Assembly: GCA_041871065.1 (NCBI GenBank)
Contig: CP168942.1
Coordinates: 92,501-156,500 of the forward strand
Length of the DNA stretch: 64,000 nucleotides
Direction: 5' to 3'
Source: Weissella confusa
Lineage (GTDB): Bacteria; Bacillota; Bacilli; Lactobacillales; Lactobacillaceae
Position 1 is the first letter of the stretch. Each line of letters starts with the position of its first letter. Made by a program: the position numbers and the translations under genes. Shown in pieces: positions 18,611-27,165 of the stretch. A model generated the notes under the pieces. The model was not told the origin of the DNA. It searched no databases and was given only the letters and a program-made list of their open reading frames with translations.

Positions 18611-18975
18611 AAGCTGAGGCGCGCAATGTGGTTGTGCCACCGGTTCAACACCCAACGAACCAGTCAGCACCAACGCCGGCCCCAGCCGTTGAAACGGTTA
18701 CTGAGACGAAGACGGAAACAGTTACAGAAGTACAAACGCAGGCGGTACCAGTACCAACTGTCGAAACGGTATACGTGACTCAGCCAGCAGCGGTTCGTGC
18801 GCAAACGCCAACGGTTTACTCATTGGCTTATGCAACTGAACCAACGCGTATTGGTACGTTACCAAACACGGGTTATAAGGATGATTGGCGTTTGATGACT
18901 TTGGGAATCTTCTTGTTCTCATCAACCCTTTTGTTGCTCGCAGCAAAGCGTCGTAAGAAGGATGAAGAAGACTAA
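15001..18975 (+). CDS. Adhesin 1 fragment D: helical repeats and LPxTG anchor
   Basis: The final 1,324 codons in the same frame after the TAA. Alanine-rich helical repeats of about 131 residues recur with the marker PVSxE and LxDPxST. The fragment ends with a Pro/Glu/Val/Thr-rich stalk, LPNTG, a hydrophobic segment (LGIFLFSSTLLLLA) and a positive tail, the standard sortase signal. It has no signal peptide of its own, so it could only reach the wall as part of the full-length protein. Confidence 0.55.
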   Translation: MQDAVADAKSERDKANDDANTTASQVTDSKDDAVKQAVADLEAAQKDAANNVGTTQAIEDARQAVIDAVKDAGETALAQDATPVQNEASVIDKKQALEDVLNNPDSTPDQIVKATNDYNDAVEQAKVDRDAVNDAANDEISTAGNSHQANDQSVIDATKNLQDLIEKAKTGETGALTDDIEKATQALKDAVAAAGGAQEAARADAAKALNETSPVSYEPGVQSKIDDLQKLLDDPASTADQINDATEALRSATETAINQRNAADDDAKAAINAANGSNQADEPAVQAAEKALQDLVDQAKTDTSDALTADIQQAIKNLQDAVSQAADNQADARQAAEAALQATSPVSNEAATADAISKLQDVLNDTNSTAEEIKQATDALTEATASDKASRDETNRQADDAVTAAKTSDQATEPEVIAAIKKLQDTQAAAAADAIEATKPVSNEATVLKAHDALQKLLDNPASSTADIEKATKALTEANQAEQAKRDAINDEADKYEDKVEASSTQNEPTVQAALDALNEIQEEAATDTPDALTADIAAALDALQTAVVQAAKEQAEARDNAADALARTAPVSNEKAVADAISALNKVLDDPAATTEDIKNATQNLMNATSDDKVTRTTANTNAQNAITDASNTPQADEPAVQDAIAKLQDVMKQAANDDSDALTADIDAARNALKQAVADAKAAQEQARKDAAVAIASANPVSHELGTAQAISSIEAILTDPNSTTAEIQEATKNLNAASGADKTDRDAANTAGTQAIADAQGSDQSAEPSVQAAINNLKDVMATAATDTDSALTKDIEAAIDALQTAQTTAASNQQAARDDAQDALSKTAPVSHEPAVADAISSLQKLLDDPTSTTKSIADATQALRDAVATAQPLRDAVNEAADAATAAVPTDLAKEPTVQADLDALDEIQKQAAADQDGNLTKDIEAATKALQDAIATANTSREAARDAANELMGKTAPVSHEAKVATAKDALQKLLDDPTSITADIENATAALRDALQPVGAARTQANETAKSLIDIVKPSAAGQVPAVQEALKKLQDIMNRAAGDNADALTADIEAATKALETAVATANNAIEAARNAANDLLGKTAPVSHEAEVANAITALKKVLDDPNASAEQITAATKALQTALDDAKAKRTDANQSADKAITSAKKSSVAGDPAVQKALDRLQAILEAAAKDSSSNLTADIEAAIKALQAAVAEAEARNVVVPPVQHPTNQSAPTPAPAVETVTETKTETVTEVQTQAVPVPTVETVYVTQPAAVRAQTPTVYSLAYATEPTRIGTLPNTGYKDDWRLMTLGIFLFSSTLLLLAAKRRKKDEED

Positions 18976-19009
18976 AACGATCGAACACACGACATTTGAA
19001 TAACACGAT

Positions 19010-19049
19010 GAAGGGGACAAACTCAGTAGCACGGGTTTGTCCCCTTTTT
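19010..19049 (+). terminator. Intrinsic terminator after adhesin 1
   Basis: AAGGGGACAAACTC pairs with GGGTTTGTCCCCTT, followed by TTTA. Confidence 0.9.
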
Positions 19050-19093
19050 ATGGTATCTTTTACTAAAGAGTTAAATGGGAGAGGTACGACACA

Positions 19094-19462
19094 ATGGCTA
19101 AGAAAAAGAAAAACACAGCTGGAAAATGGGTGAAGCGACTTGCGGCTATTTTCATGTTGTTCTTAATGTTGTTTGGTGTCTTTTGGGCAGCGCGCAGTGC
19201 GTTTGTGCAAAATGAGCCAACATCAGCTAAGAAATCAGCAAGTAAGTCAGCAACGAGCAAGTCAAATCACGTGGTTGAGATTGATATCACCAATGGTGAC
19301 GTCTATATTTTGCCAGGAACGCAAACGGTCGCTAAGAACGCTGAGACCGTTAAGGCTATCGTCAAGCAAGACGATGGCAGCTATATCATCACAAAGTCGG
19401 ATGATACGAAATTGAAGGTGCTTGATAACCAGGTTCGTCAAATAATCCGCGCAAATGATTAA
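19094..19462 (+). CDS. Small membrane-anchored extracytoplasmic protein, unknown function
   Basis: A 122-residue protein: a very basic start (MAKKKKN), one membrane segment at about residues 16-37, a Ser/Lys/Ala linker, then a soluble domain of about 70 residues outside the membrane (VVEIDITNGDVYILPGTQ...). It has no cleavage or lipobox signature, so it is probably a single-pass anchor. The ATG has GGGAGAGG about 9 bases upstream. It stands alone between the adhesin 1 terminator and an oxidoreductase gene. I do not recognise the family. Confidence 0.72.
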   Translation: MAKKKKNTAGKWVKRLAAIFMLFLMLFGVFWAARSAFVQNEPTSAKKSASKSATSKSNHVVEIDITNGDVYILPGTQTVAKNAETVKAIVKQDDGSYIITKSDDTKLKVLDNQVRQIIRAND

Positions 19463-19509
19463 GCTGCTTTGGTACAATGTAATTAACGAAAAATAAGCGC
19501 GGGAGTGTA

Positions 19510-20151
19510 ATGATTATGAAGATTGCAGTAATTGGGGCAACCGGAATGGCCGGTCAAGCAGTTTTTGAAGAGGCAACAAAGCGCGGACATGCTGTCACAG
19601 CGATTGTCCGTGATGCTGATAAGGCACGCGAAAAGCTAGGGGCAGATGCGACGATTTTGGTAGGTGATTTGTTCGAGATGCATGCTGACGTGTTCGAGGA
19701 ATTCGATGTGGTGGTTAATGCGTTTGCCAACCACAAGGATGCCTACTTGAACTTGGATGCGTTGACGCATTTGCTACACGAGTTCCGTCGTTTGCAAACG
19801 CGCATCATTTTCATCCTAGGTGCCGCATCGCTTGTCCAAGCAAACGGCACACGTTTGTTTGACTTCTTGAAGGAATTGCCTGGTAACGAAGCTTGGATCG
19901 ACGAGCCTCGTTATGGTGTTCTTGAACTAGAAATTTTGCGTGCAACACCAGATGTCTTCTGGACGGCTGTTTCACCACAACAAAACTTCGTGCCAGGTCC
20001 AGCTACGGCTCACCGTACGGCTAAGGATGACTTGTTGTTGGCTGAAGACGGCAAGTCACACGTGACGGCAGGTAACATGGCGGTTGGTATTTTGGATGAA
20101 ATCGAAACACCAAAGCACGTCCGTGAGCGCTTCACGGTTTCAGATTTGTAA
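19510..20151 (+). CDS. NAD(P)-binding oxidoreductase, atypical SDR (YwnB/NmrA-like)
   Basis: A 213-residue protein with a single Rossmann fold. The dinucleotide motif GATGMAG is near residue 9, followed by VVNAFANHKDAYLN and a C-terminal substrate-side region (WTAVSPQQNFVPGP). This pattern is typical of the NAD(P)H-binding YwnB-type family, of unknown substrate. The SDR YxxxK catalytic pair is not evident. Two ATGs (19510 and 19516) are possible; GGGAG at 19501-19505 is closer to the usual spacing for the second. A terminator follows. Confidence 0.85.
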   Translation: MIMKIAVIGATGMAGQAVFEEATKRGHAVTAIVRDADKAREKLGADATILVGDLFEMHADVFEEFDVVVNAFANHKDAYLNLDALTHLLHEFRRLQTRIIFILGAASLVQANGTRLFDFLKELPGNEAWIDEPRYGVLELEILRATPDVFWTAVSPQQNFVPGPATAHRTAKDDLLLAEDGKSHVTAGNMAVGILDEIETPKHVRERFTVSDL

Positions 20152-20166
20152 GATAGATTTTTACTT

Positions 20167-20197
20167 AAAGATCCACAGCAATGTGGGTCTTTTTTTA
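20167..20197 (+). terminator. Intrinsic terminator
   Basis: AAAGATCCACA pairs with TGTGGGTCTTT across CAA, followed by a T run. It separates the oxidoreductase gene from the arginine deiminase cluster. Confidence 0.85.
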
Positions 20198-20258
20198 TAC
20201 CTAAAATTGGTGGTTGTCATTAGCTAAATAGATAAAAACCTTTGGTCATTGGGCCGTT

Positions 20259-20313
20259 TTGCAACGTTTTACTGAGTGACATAATAAAACTCGCAGCAAA
20301 GGAAGCGCTTACA
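20259..20313 (+). promoter_or_regulatory. arc operon promoter region with cre-like site
   Basis: TTGCAA at 20259-20264 and an AT-rich -10 (CATAAT/TAATAA at 20280-20287) give a plausible promoter. AGGAAGCGCTTACA at 20300-20313 matches the CcpA operator consensus WGWAARCGYTWWCA at 13 of 14 positions. It would overlap the transcription start, a position that suits glucose repression, which is known for arginine deiminase operons in lactic acid bacteria. Confidence 0.6.
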
Positions 20314-20347
20314 TAAGCGCTTGTTAAAGTTCATAAGGAGGGGAACC

Positions 20348-21586
20348 ATGAACAATCCTGCGATTAATGTTAACTCAGAGATTGGTAAGTTGAAGTCCGT
20401 GTTGCTAAAGCGACCTGGTGCCGAAGTTGAAAACATCACACCAGACACAATGGAACGTTTGTTGTTTGACGATATTCCATTCTTGGAAATCGCCCAACAA
20501 GAACACGACTTCTTTGCCAACACTTTGCGTGAGAACGGTGTCGAAACTCTTTATATCAATGACCTAGCTGTTGAAGCTTTGGACACTGATGAAAAGGTCC
20601 GTGAAGCCTTCGTTCAACAATACTTGGATGAAGCTGGTTACGGTATCGGTACGACTCACGATGCACTGAACGATTACTTGAAGACGTTTAACACGCGCGA
20701 CTTGGTTACCAAGTTGTATGCCGGTGTTCGTCGTAATGAATTTGATTTCGAAAACGATTCATTGCACGACTTGGCTGGTCGTGATGCGGCAAATCCATTC
20801 TTGTTGGATCCATTGCCAAACGCCTACTTCACCCGTGACCCACAAGCATCAATTGGAAATGGTATGACCATTAACCACATGACGTTTAAGGCTCGTCAAC
20901 CAGAGTCATTGTTCACGGAATTCGTGATGGCTCACCACCCACGCTTTGCTGGTCATGTTGATATCTGGCGCGACCGCAACCACAACACACGAATTGAAGG
21001 TGGAGACGAACTTGTCCTTAACGACCACGTTCTTGCCATTGTTGTTTCACAACGTACGTCTTCAAAGTCAATCGAAGCGTTGGCTAAGGAATTGTTCGCC
21101 AACCCAGATAGTCACTTTGACACTGTCGTTGCCGTTGAAATTCCACACAACCACGCCATGATGCACCTTGATACTGTCTTTACGATGGTTAACAAGGATC
21201 AATTTACGGTCTTCCCAGGAATCATGGATGAAGGCGGTAAGATGAACATCTTTATCATGACGCCAGGCCCAGATGGTACGGTCAAGTTGGCTCACCGCAC
21301 TGATCTTGGTGCAACGTTGAAGGAAGTGTTGGGACTTTCTGAGTTGGATTTGATTGAGACTGGAAGCGGTGATGCGATTGTCGCACCTCGTGAGCAATGG
21401 AACGACGGTTCAAACACATTGACCATCGCACCAGGAGAAGTTGTGACCTACAACCGTAACTACGTAAGTAACGAATTGTTGCGTCGTCACGGAATTTTGG
21501 TTCACGAAGTCATTTCAAGTGAGTTGCCACGCGGTCGTGGTGGTCCACGTTGCATGTCTCAACCAATTTGGCGTGAAGATTTGTAA
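20348..21586 (+). CDS. arcA: Arginine deiminase
   Basis: A 412-residue cytosolic enzyme that hydrolyses arginine to citrulline and ammonia, the first step of the arginine deiminase pathway (ATP and acid resistance). Family motifs are visible: [35 protein letters not shown], and the nucleophilic cysteine near the end in [11 protein letters not shown]. The ATG was chosen because a perfect AAGGAGGGG ribosome site lies 5-6 bases upstream; the frame is open nine codons further up but that start lacks one. It is first in the cluster arcA-arcB-arcD-arcC, with arcB 31 bases downstream. Confidence 0.97.
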   Translation: MNNPAINVNSEIGKLKSVLLKRPGAEVENITPDTMERLLFDDIPFLEIAQQEHDFFANTLRENGVETLYINDLAVEALDTDEKVREAFVQQYLDEAGYGIGTTHDALNDYLKTFNTRDLVTKLYAGVRRNEFDFENDSLHDLAGRDAANPFLLDPLPNAYFTRDPQASIGNGMTINHMTFKARQPESLFTEFVMAHHPRFAGHVDIWRDRNHNTRIEGGDELVLNDHVLAIVVSQRTSSKSIEALAKELFANPDSHFDTVVAVEIPHNHAMMHLDTVFTMVNKDQFTVFPGIMDEGGKMNIFIMTPGPDGTVKLAHRTDLGATLKEVLGLSELDLIETGSGDAIVAPREQWNDGSNTLTIAPGEVVTYNRNYVSNELLRRHGILVHEVISSELPRGRGGPRCMSQPIWREDL

Positions 21587-21617
21587 AACAGACAAATAAA
21601 GGAGAAAAAGAAGAATC

Positions 21618-22664
21618 ATGGCAATTAACTCAGTATTCCAAGGTCGTTCACTTTTGGCTGAAAAGGATTTTACCTCAGCAGAAATTCAATATTTGGTTGA
21701 TTTCGGTTTGCACTTGAAGGAGTTGTAACACAATCACATTCCACACCGTTACTTGGAAGGAAAGAACATCGCTTTATTGTTTGAAAAGACATCAACGCGT
21801 ACCCGTTCAGCCTTCACCACAGCTGCCATTGAACTAGGTGCTCACCCAGAATACCTTGGCTCAAATGACATCCAATTGGGTAAGAAGGAGTCTGTTGAAG
21901 ACACTGCGATTGTTCTAGGACGTATGTTTGACGCCATTGAATTCCGTGGCTTCAAGCAATCTGATGTTGAAGGATTGGCGAAGTACTCAGGTGTGCCAGT
22001 TTGGAACGGTTTGACTGACCAATGGCACCCAACACAAATGATTGCTGACTTCATGACAATCAAGGAAAACTTTGGCCACTTGCGCGGTTTGACGTTGGCC
22101 TTCGTTGGTGATGGCCGTAACAACATGGCGAACTCATTGCTGGTTACCGGTGCTATGTTGGGGGTTAACATTCGCATTGTTGCGCCTGAAGAGTTGCACC
22201 CAACGCAAGAAGTCGTTGACTTGGCAAACGGATTTGCCACCAAGACTGGTGCAGAGCTAAAGGTTACCGCTGATATCGATGAAGGTGTTAAGGGTGCTAA
22301 CGTCATCTACACCGACGTTTGGGTATCAATGGGTGAGTCAGATTGGGAGACACGTGTTAAGTTGTTGACGCCATACCAAGTCAACATGGACATGATGCGT
22401 AAGACGGGTACGCCTGATGACGAATTGATCTTCATGCACTGCTTGCCAGCCTTCCACGACACGAACACTAAGTACGGTGAAGATGTTAAGGAGCAATACG
22501 GCATCACTGAAATGGAAGTCACTGATGAGGTATTCCGTAGCAAGTACGCACGTCACTGGGACGAGGCTGAAAACCGCAAGCACTCAATCAAGGCCATCAT
22601 GGCTGCAACGTTGGGTAACTTGTTCATCCCAGACGTACCTGCGCTTGAAGAAGCCGGTAAGTAA
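21618..22664 (+). pseudogene. arcB: Ornithine carbamoyltransferase gene with an early nonsense codon
   Basis: The gene starts at ATG 21618 behind AAAGGAGAAA and encodes [20 protein letters not shown] as expected. Codon 37 is TAA (21726-21728), between LHLKEL and [18 protein letters not shown]. Without it the frame would be a normal 348-residue catabolic ornithine carbamoyltransferase, which converts citrulline to ornithine and carbamoyl phosphate. The rest is intact: carbamoyl-phosphate motif [13 protein letters not shown], and HCLPAFHD for ornithine. Homologues usually have Lys or a related residue here, so one base change explains it. A TTG at 21753 could in theory restart translation, but it would lose the first 45 residues and has no good ribosome site. 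Confidence 0.85.
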
Positions 22665-22666
22665 TT

Positions 22667-24100
22667 ATGGCAGATACTAAGGATAAAGGAATTGCTTTAC
22701 CTGCCTTAGTAGCGCTGGTCGTTAGTTCTGCTATCGGTGCTGGAATCTTTGATTTGCCAGCAACTTTGGCCCAAGGTGCAACGCCTGGAGCGGCCATCCT
22801 TGCCTGGGTAATTACGGGATTTGGTATCTTGATGTTGGCATTGAGTCTTAATCACTTGGTGCTGACGAAGCCTGAACTAACTGGTGTTTCTGACTATGCG
22901 CGTGCCGGGTTTGGTGATTTTGCTGGATTTATTTCCGGCTGGGGATACTGGTTGTCAGCTTGGCTAGGTAACGTTGCCTTCGCAACGATGCTGATGTCAG
23001 CGTTAGGTTACTTCTTTCCGCCACTTAAATCTGGAAACAGTGTCAGCGCCATTATTGTCGCGTCAATTGTGTCATGGGCACTAACGTTGCTTGTCACGCA
23101 TGGTATCGAATCGGCTGCAGCCATCAATACGATTGTGACGGTGACTAAGTTAGTACCGATCTTCGCCTTTGTTGTCATCGCTTTCTTGAGTATGAAGGCG
23201 GGGGTCTTTACGGCACACTTCTGGCAAAACATGACCACTAATGTGCAAGGCCAACTGGTCTTTTCAAACGCAACGGGTGCGGGGATCTTTGCGCAAGTTA
23301 AGGGTTGTGTCATGGCCATGATGTGGGTCTTCGTTGGAATTGAAGGCGCTACGATGATGGCGTCACGTGCCAAGAAGAAGTCCGATGCAGGAAAGGCCAC
23401 GATTATCGGCTTGGTTTCTTTGCTGATTATCTACATGGTTGTTTCGATTTTGCCTTATGGTTATTTGTCACTAGAACAATTGCGCGGGATGCAACACCCA
23501 GCGCTACTGTACCTGTTTGAAAGCATGACGGGTCGTTTGGGTGGTGCGTTCATCAGTGTTGGTTTGATTATTTCGATTTTGGGAGCTTGGTTGCCATGGA
23601 CGATGTTGCCAGTTGAAGCAACGTCATTGATGGCAGAACAACGTTTGCTACCAAAGTGGTTCGGTTCATTAAACAAGTACCGTGCCCCACAACACTCATT
23701 GTTGTTGACGCAAATTTTGATTCAAATTTTCCTTATTACGTTGCTCTTTACTGATCAGGCCTACAACTTTGCATACTCATTGTGTACTGCATCAATTGTT
23801 GTCTGCTACGTATTAGTTGAGGCTTACGAATTAAAGCTTGGTATCGGCTCAAAGAAGTGGTCCGTTATCTTACCAGGTTTGATTACGGTTGTCTTTGAAG
23901 TCGCTGCGATTGTCTTCTCAGGTTTGCAGTACTTGTGGTTGTGCACAATTCTTTATGTTTTGGGATTTGTGTTGTACTACCGGGCACGCAAGGAAGACGG
24001 TAAGCAAGTGACCAAGTCAGAGTACGTGATGATGGGAATTGTCTTGTTGCTCGCAGTAGCAGCAATCGTTGCCTTAGCCACAGGCAGCTTAAAGATTTAA
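22667..24100 (+). CDS. arcD: Arginine/ornithine antiporter, APC superfamily
   Basis: A 477-residue polytopic membrane protein with about 12 hydrophobic segments. It begins with the APC signature ALPALVALVVSSAIGAGIFDLPATLA. Segments such as SLNHLVLTKPELTGVSDYARAGFGDFAGFISGWGYW match (in pieces) the basic amino acid/polyamine antiporter family of ArcD-type transporters. It exchanges arginine for ornithine and so feeds the pathway. Its ATG follows the arcB stop by two bases, so the two are translationally coupled. The arcB nonsense codon may therefore have polar effects on it. Confidence 0.93.
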   Translation: MADTKDKGIALPALVALVVSSAIGAGIFDLPATLAQGATPGAAILAWVITGFGILMLALSLNHLVLTKPELTGVSDYARAGFGDFAGFISGWGYWLSAWLGNVAFATMLMSALGYFFPPLKSGNSVSAIIVASIVSWALTLLVTHGIESAAAINTIVTVTKLVPIFAFVVIAFLSMKAGVFTAHFWQNMTTNVQGQLVFSNATGAGIFAQVKGCVMAMMWVFVGIEGATMMASRAKKKSDAGKATIIGLVSLLIIYMVVSILPYGYLSLEQLRGMQHPALLYLFESMTGRLGGAFISVGLIISILGAWLPWTMLPVEATSLMAEQRLLPKWFGSLNKYRAPQHSLLLTQILIQIFLITLLFTDQAYNFAYSLCTASIVVCYVLVEAYELKLGIGSKKWSVILPGLITVVFEVAAIVFSGLQYLWLCTILYVLGFVLYYRARKEDGKQVTKSEYVMMGIVLLLAVAAIVALATGSLKI

Positions 24101-24119
24101 GAGATTGGAGAAATGTAAT

Positions 24120-25061
24120 ATGACAAAGCGAATTGTTGTTGCACTTGGTGGAAATGCAATTTTGACGGATGATCCGAGTGCAGAAGCGCAACAAGCAGCC
24201 TTGCAACAAACGGCAAAGTACTTGGTTAACTTTTTGGAAATGGGGGATGTTCAACTTGTTTTGACGCACGGAAACGGGCCACAAGTTGGTAACCTTGTTT
24301 TGCAACAATTGGATGGTAGTTCAGCGAAGAACCCAGCCATGCCATTGGATACCGTTGGGGCAATGACCCAAGGTGAGATTGGGTTGTGGTTGGCGGATGC
24401 CTTGAATGAAGAAATCATTAGTCGCGGGTTGGATCAAAAGGTAGCAACTGTTTTGACCCGTACGGTGGTCGATGCAAACGATGCAGCCTTCGAGCAACCA
24501 ACTAAGCCAATTGGGCCATTCTACACAGCCGAAGAAGCAAAAACTGTTCGTGATGAACACCCAGATTGGACAATCGTTGAGGACGCGGGTCGCGGCTACC
24601 GCCGTGTTGTGCCTTCTCCAAAGCCAATCAGTATTATGGAGGCGGATGCGATTCGAACGCTTGCGCAAGAAGGTGTCACGCTAATTGCAGCCGGTGGTGG
24701 TGGTGTCCCAGTTGTTCGCAAGGACAATGACATTACGGGTGTTGAAGCGGTTATTGATAAGGACCTTACTGCAGCTAAGTTGGCCGAATTGGTCGAAGCT
24801 GATGAACTAGTCATTCTAACGGCCGTGCAATACGTCACGAAAGACTTCAAGAAGCCAACTCAGGAAGACATCAAACAAGCAACGGTTGCCCAAATGCAAG
24901 CGTTGGTTGATGAAGGTCAATTCCCGGCTGGTTCAATGAAGCCAAAGGTTGAGGCAGCAATGAGCTTTGTTACTGCCACTGGTCGTAATGCAGTCATTAC
25001 ATCATTGGATAATATTGCAGCATATCTTGAAAATGGGGATGGAACGGTAATTACCGCGTAA
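24120..25061 (+). CDS. arcC: Carbamate kinase
   Basis: A 313-residue cytosolic enzyme that transfers the phosphate of carbamoyl phosphate to ADP, the ATP-yielding last step of the arginine deiminase pathway. Visible family motifs are VVALGGNAI at the start, LTHGNGPQVGNLVLQQ, then ESRRVVPSP-like RGYRRVVPSPKP and AAGGGGVPV. The ATG at 24120 has TTGGAGAA 8 bases upstream. An in-frame TTG five codons earlier overlaps that ribosome site and is less likely. It ends the arc cluster and a strong terminator follows. Confidence 0.96.
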   Translation: MTKRIVVALGGNAILTDDPSAEAQQAALQQTAKYLVNFLEMGDVQLVLTHGNGPQVGNLVLQQLDGSSAKNPAMPLDTVGAMTQGEIGLWLADALNEEIISRGLDQKVATVLTRTVVDANDAAFEQPTKPIGPFYTAEEAKTVRDEHPDWTIVEDAGRGYRRVVPSPKPISIMEADAIRTLAQEGVTLIAAGGGGVPVVRKDNDITGVEAVIDKDLTAAKLAELVEADELVILTAVQYVTKDFKKPTQEDIKQATVAQMQALVDEGQFPAGSMKPKVEAAMSFVTATGRNAVITSLDNIAAYLENGDGTVITA

Positions 25062-25070
25062 TCTCAACGA

Positions 25071-25107
25071 AACAGACGGTTTCCGTATAAAGGACACCGT
25101 CTGTTTT
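25071..25107 (+). terminator. Terminator of the arc operon
   Basis: AACAGACGGT pairs with ACCGTCTGTT, followed by TTTTC. The stem-loop is strong. Confidence 0.9.
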
Positions 25108-25171
25108 TTCATTTGTGAAAGCGTATACTTATCAAAAGAAGAGTTTTCACAATGAACAGAAGGGGATTAGC

Positions 25172-25873
25172 ATGCTACAGAAATTTATGACGGAATGGCT
25201 GTATATTTCTGACTACGATACGCCGGTCAGTCGCGAGTTTGTCGGAGAAGCTAATATTCATGGTGTTGATTTAGCAAAACAGTATGTGGCGGTTGTTGTT
25301 AAGGGGGAGACAGCAACTATGCCGGAATATAATCTAGCGCTGGATTTAGATCAATATCGGCGATGCTACATTATGACGGACGAATGCGTCCCAAGTTTTA
25401 CAAGTGCTTTAGCTGATTCTTTTAGTGCCGGCATTGGCACGGCGCATTTTGATATTTCGGCCAGTATTAAGGAAGCTTTGTATATCAATCTTTTGACGGA
25501 TGATATTAACCGTGTATTGCGGTATGACAAGTTTGCTTATCTGATTAATATCGCCAAGACTCAGTCGGCAGATAAAAATATCGTTGCGTACTTTACCCGT
25601 TTAGACGAAGAGGCACAGTTAACTTTGTGGATTTATGCCAATAATGGCGCCATTACAGAAACGGCAGAACAATTGCACGTGCACCCGAAAACAGTGCGTT
25701 ATCGTTTGAATAAAGTGATGGCAACGACGGGGTTGGATCCCAAGGTGGGTGTGGATTTAGTGCCTTTGATTGTGAGTTATATCCAAGGTAAAACGCAGGA
25801 TTACGACATTTTAGTTGGTGAGTTGCAGAGCATCTCTGATCGCATGTTACCGCGTGATAAGCAAGCGCATTAA
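25172..25873 (+). CDS. PucR/CdaR-type helix-turn-helix regulator
   Basis: A 233-residue protein. The C-terminal segment at about residues 145-200 is a PucR-family helix-turn-helix (LWIYANNGAITETAEQLHVH, then PKTVRYRLNKV). The N-terminal 140 residues form an unrecognised sensory part. The ATG at 25172 was chosen because AAGGGGATT lies upstream; the frame is open to 25115 but that part overlaps the promoter zone. It sits between the arc terminator and a TauE/SafE permease gene. Control of the arc genes or the permease is plausible from position only. No arginine-specific ArgR or ArcR is seen nearby. Confidence 0.78.
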   Translation: MLQKFMTEWLYISDYDTPVSREFVGEANIHGVDLAKQYVAVVVKGETATMPEYNLALDLDQYRRCYIMTDECVPSFTSALADSFSAGIGTAHFDISASIKEALYINLLTDDINRVLRYDKFAYLINIAKTQSADKNIVAYFTRLDEEAQLTLWIYANNGAITETAEQLHVHPKTVRYRLNKVMATTGLDPKVGVDLVPLIVSYIQGKTQDYDILVGELQSISDRMLPRDKQAH

Positions 25874-25961
25874 TTGCAACTGATGCAAAAAAGATGCCGG
25901 GTTCACTGATTTTTGGTAAACTAAGTACTCGGACAAACTTTTTTTAATCAGGAGATTTATT

Positions 25962-26876
25962 ATGACAGAACAACTAGTATTACGGGCCTTGCAGGCGATA
26001 TTAATCATTGCGTTAATCGGTATGGCGATTTTGTATACCGTTTCAATGCGTCGAAATAAGATTAATCCACTCCGTAAGTTTGTCCCGGGATTCCTGATTG
26101 GATTTATCACAGATTTTGGCGATACATTGGGTATCGGATCGTTTGCAACGACAACGGCTTTGTTCAAGGGGACGAAGTGGTTGGATGATGACCGTAAGCT
26201 ACCAGGAACGATGAACGCAGCGCACGCCATTCCGGTGTTCGTTGAAGCATTGTTCTTCCTGTCAGCAGTTAAAATCGAAGTGACAACTTTGGTGCCAATG
26301 ACACTAGCAGCCATCACCGGCGCTGCGTTTGGAACGCGTATCACGGCTAACTGGCCGGTACGTAAAATGCAACGTGGGTTGTCGATTGGTTTGGCATTGG
26401 CAGCCATTGCGATGCTGATTAAGCTTATTGCAAACCCAGGTCATGCTGATTCAATGGCCGTTCACGGTTTGCACGGCTGGTTGCTAGTACTTGGTTTGGT
26501 CGTGAACTTCACCTTGGGTGTTTTGATGACTATCGGGTTGGGTAACTACACACCTGAGTTGATTTTCTTCTCATTGGTTGGGGTTAACCCATTGGTCGCT
26601 TTCCCAGTGATGATGATGGATGCGGCGATGATTATGATGACGTCAGCTATCGGCTTCGTCCGCACAGGTCGAATTGAGTGGCGTGGTTTCACCGGAATCA
26701 TCGTTGGTGGTGTACTCGGTGTTATTGTTGCCGCAACCGTGGTGACGGGTATTAACATCACAGTGCTAAGCTACTTCATCGTGGCATTGGCAGCATATAC
26801 AGCGTTCAACTTGTATCGCGATTCACGCAAGCCAGAACCGGCTGATGTTATCAATAATGATATGGCAAACAACTAG
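25962..26876 (+). CDS. TSUP/TauE-SafE family membrane permease
   Basis: A 304-residue membrane protein with about eight hydrophobic segments and the duplicated TauE/SafE pattern: FLIGFITDFGDTLGIGSFA in the first half and LVVNFTLGVLMTIGLGNYTP in the second. The family exports or imports sulfur oxyanions or organic acids; the substrate is not visible. The ribosome site CAGGAGATTT is well placed. It is followed by a T-box leader on the same strand with no terminator seen between. Confidence 0.85.
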   Translation: MTEQLVLRALQAILIIALIGMAILYTVSMRRNKINPLRKFVPGFLIGFITDFGDTLGIGSFATTTALFKGTKWLDDDRKLPGTMNAAHAIPVFVEALFFLSAVKIEVTTLVPMTLAAITGAAFGTRITANWPVRKMQRGLSIGLALAAIAMLIKLIANPGHADSMAVHGLHGWLLVLGLVVNFTLGVLMTIGLGNYTPELIFFSLVGVNPLVAFPVMMMDAAMIMMTSAIGFVRTGRIEWRGFTGIIVGGVLGVIVAATVVTGINITVLSYFIVALAAYTAFNLYRDSRKPEPADVINNDMANN

Positions 26877-26889
26877 TAAACGTGCTACA

Positions 26890-27120
26890 ATCTACCTATC
26901 GCATGAGCGGTTTCAGTAGATAATCGGTGGACAATCAGAGAGTTAGTGGTCGTTGTGAACTAACCAATTCCGAAGCTCGAATTACACCCGCATAAACCTC
27001 ATGTGCGTTGCCCCAACGTTACTGGGAAGATGAGTGGTCACAGCATACTGTGGCAAATTAGGTGGTACCGCGTTTAACAGCGCCCTAATCAGTGTTATAG
27101 CTGGTTGGGGCGCTTTTTTT
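26890..27120 (+). promoter_or_regulatory. T-box leader, tyrosine specifier, controlling tyrS
   Basis: A T-box riboswitch. The conserved T-box AGGTGGTACCGCG is at 27060-27072. The specifier segment reads GAAT-TAC-A, putting tyrosine codon TAC at 26983-26985. The terminator CAGCGCCC/GGGGCGC with a T run is at 27078-27120. Uncharged tRNA-Tyr would stabilise the antiterminator and allow tyrS transcription. Confidence 0.93.
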
Positions 27121-27165
27121 GTACCCGACCAGCGGCGATTACATCATTTTTAGAGGAGAATAGTT

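Larger units (their letters stand above)
6542..18975 (+). pseudogene. Giant lectin/MucBP/LPxTG adhesin gene, broken by one frameshift and two nonsense codons
   Basis: Read through, the gene would encode about 4,140 residues. Order: KxYKxGKxW signal (KMYKSGKFW, residues 9-17); a legume-lectin-like domain (about 60-320); a MucBP-like domain (about 325-405); some 15 beta-type repeats of about 94 residues (shared SPISAGS and TLSSAVAANS...YDNT); more diverged repeats; an HYR-like domain near 14280-14530; about 11 helical repeats of about 131 residues (TAPVSHE...AISALQKLLDDP); a Pro/Val/Thr stalk; and LPNTG at 18859-18873 before a membrane segment and KRRKKDEED. Disruptions: one A missing at 8581-8582 (AA where sister repeats have AAA, restoring ANAIYD), TGA at 12091-12093, and TAA at 14995-14997 where sister repeats suggest CAA. 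Each is a single-base event, so recent inactivation or consensus error are both possible. Confidence 0.85.

Noticed and set aside
17739..18626. 295-codon minus-strand open frame in adhesin 1
   Set aside because: It is antisense to alanine-rich helical repeats, where GC-rich third positions keep the opposite strand open. No ribosome site; repetitive composition mirrors the plus strand.
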